Assembly: GCA_040509495.1 (NCBI GenBank)
Contig: JBEVKW010000406.1
Coordinates: 1-64,000 of the forward strand
Direction: 5' to 3'
Origin: Terrimonas_A sp040509495
GTDB taxonomy: Bacteria; Bacteroidota; Bacteroidia; Chitinophagales; Chitinophagaceae
DNA length: 64,000 nt
Shown here: piece by piece, positions 63,514 to 64,000 of the stretch
Layout: each line of letters starts with the position of its first letter
Position numbering within the stretch: the stretch's first letter is position 1
Translations under genes and position numbers: made by a program
Notes under the pieces: generated by a model
The model's database searches: none
What the model was told of the DNA's origin: nothing
What the model saw: the letters and a program-made list of their open reading frames with translations, nothing else

Positions 63514-64000
63514 TGAGATGAACCCGCTAAGAGATCTCTGGCAGAAAACAAAACCCGTTTCGCCATCACCTGTCTCTGTTGCTGCATTGCAGCAAAAAGC
63601 GAAAGCACATAAGCGAAGCAGTATTCTTTTTCAATACTCAAACATTGTAATACTGTTTTCGTTCGCCGTTATAATTTACCTGTATCTTGGTGTGTGGTTT
63701 CCGTATAGCACCATTATCGGTAAAACCGGTGTGTGGTTGATGACAGGTAGTATGATGCTCCGGGTGGCTATTGAATGGCTCAGCATCCTTCGCGCGAAGC
63801 GCATCCGTCCTGATGCGCAGCTATTGGAAAGTACAAATACCGCGCTTGACTATTACAGGTTCAGGAAAAGAATTCATGGTCCGGTAACATTCCTGATAGT
63901 AGCCGTCTACACCGCCGGATTTTACATGCTGATGCCCGAATTTACAAGCCATGTACCGACCTGGCTATCGCTGTTGGTCATGATCTCTTATCCGCTGGGA
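63506..64000 (+). CDS. Membrane protein behind the ECF sigma gene, cut by the window end
   Basis: ATG 63506 overlaps the sigma stop by 8 bases and the frame stays open to the window end (165 residues seen). A polar N-terminus (about 1-40, with DLWQKTKP) precedes membrane helices (about 46-62, 70-90, 125-145 and one more at the edge). A cytosolic N-terminus before membrane helices fits an anti-sigma-type protein or small inner-membrane partner, but no zinc-binding HxxxCxxC is present in the seen part. Role is inferred from position. Confidence 0.7.
   Translation, partial: MDNEMNPLRDLWQKTKPVSPSPVSVAALQQKAKAHKRSSILFQYSNIVILFSFAVIIYLYLGVWFPYSTIIGKTGVWLMTGSMMLRVAIEWLSILRAKRIRPDAQLLESTNTALDYYRFRKRIHGPVTFLIVAVYTAGFYMLMPEFTSHVPTWLSLLVMISYPLG

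Overview
The window looks like a chromosomal segment of a Bacteroidota bacterium, most likely of the Chitinophagaceae/Sphingobacteriia type. The signs are a SusC/SusD outer-membrane pair, many lipoproteins with Bacteroidota-style lipoboxes, secreted proteins ending in a short 'FSQ' cleavage region, TPR-containing histidine kinases, and promoters of the Bacteroidota form TTG/TTTG-N19/20-TAnnTTTG. Family names come from reading the translations; no database was searched.

Layout. 1-2196: probably the end of an integrated element that abuts the 3' end of tRNA-Asn (2197-2270, minus); it carries small unknown genes and an excisionase-like DNA-binding protein. 2.5-8.0 kb: an EndoQ-type PHP nuclease, a DUF2059 protein, a B12-binding radical SAM protein and small lipoprotein or orphan genes. 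8.6-13.4 kb: an orphan susC-susD pair with a long leader. 13.6-18.2 kb: a secreted TraB/GumN-like protein and two large secreted proteins of unknown role. 18.3-20.9 kb: a histidine kinase/NarL-type regulator pair. 21.1-24.6 kb: a Crp/Fnr regulator followed by SDR, DJ-1/PfpI, ABM-monooxygenase and secreted DJ-1/PfpI genes; the SDR and first DJ-1 genes have superimposable promoters, each with a CRP-type TGTGA-N6-TCACA site at the same distance. 24.9-31.5 kb: assorted genes, including an AsnC/Lrp regulator divergent from an EamA exporter and a PQQ-type sugar dehydrogenase. 31.7-43.2 kb: GH2 beta-galactosidase, M23 peptidase, MFS exporter, SDR, AsmA-like protein and PhnA. 43.3-53.2 kb: an XRE regulator divergent from a five-gene set (YjfI/YbjN-like, PspA, YqiJ/NfeD-like, flotillin, 1614-residue AAA+ ATPase). 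53.2-53.8 kb: heptamer repeats and a candidate structured RNA with its own promoter. 53.8-64 kb: a second kinase/regulator pair, a propeller lipoprotein, AraC and cupin genes, a secreted protein with possible tail-tube-like features, a DsbA-like protein, two alpha/beta hydrolases, and an ECF sigma factor overlapping a membrane protein that runs off the end.

The best candidate for an under-described system is 43.3-53.2 kb. It combines in one locus what E. coli keeps in two places (yjfI-yjfJ and yqiJ-yqiK) and adds a giant AAA+ ATPase and a dedicated XRE regulator. Both divergent promoters are well formed (TTTG-N19-TAnnTTTG), and an inverted repeat overlaps the -33 element of the operon promoter. 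I infer a membrane-integrity or envelope-stress module under local repression. The second notable item is the stand-alone RNA candidate at about 53.54-53.65 kb. The third is the Crp/Fnr mini-regulon at 21-24 kb.
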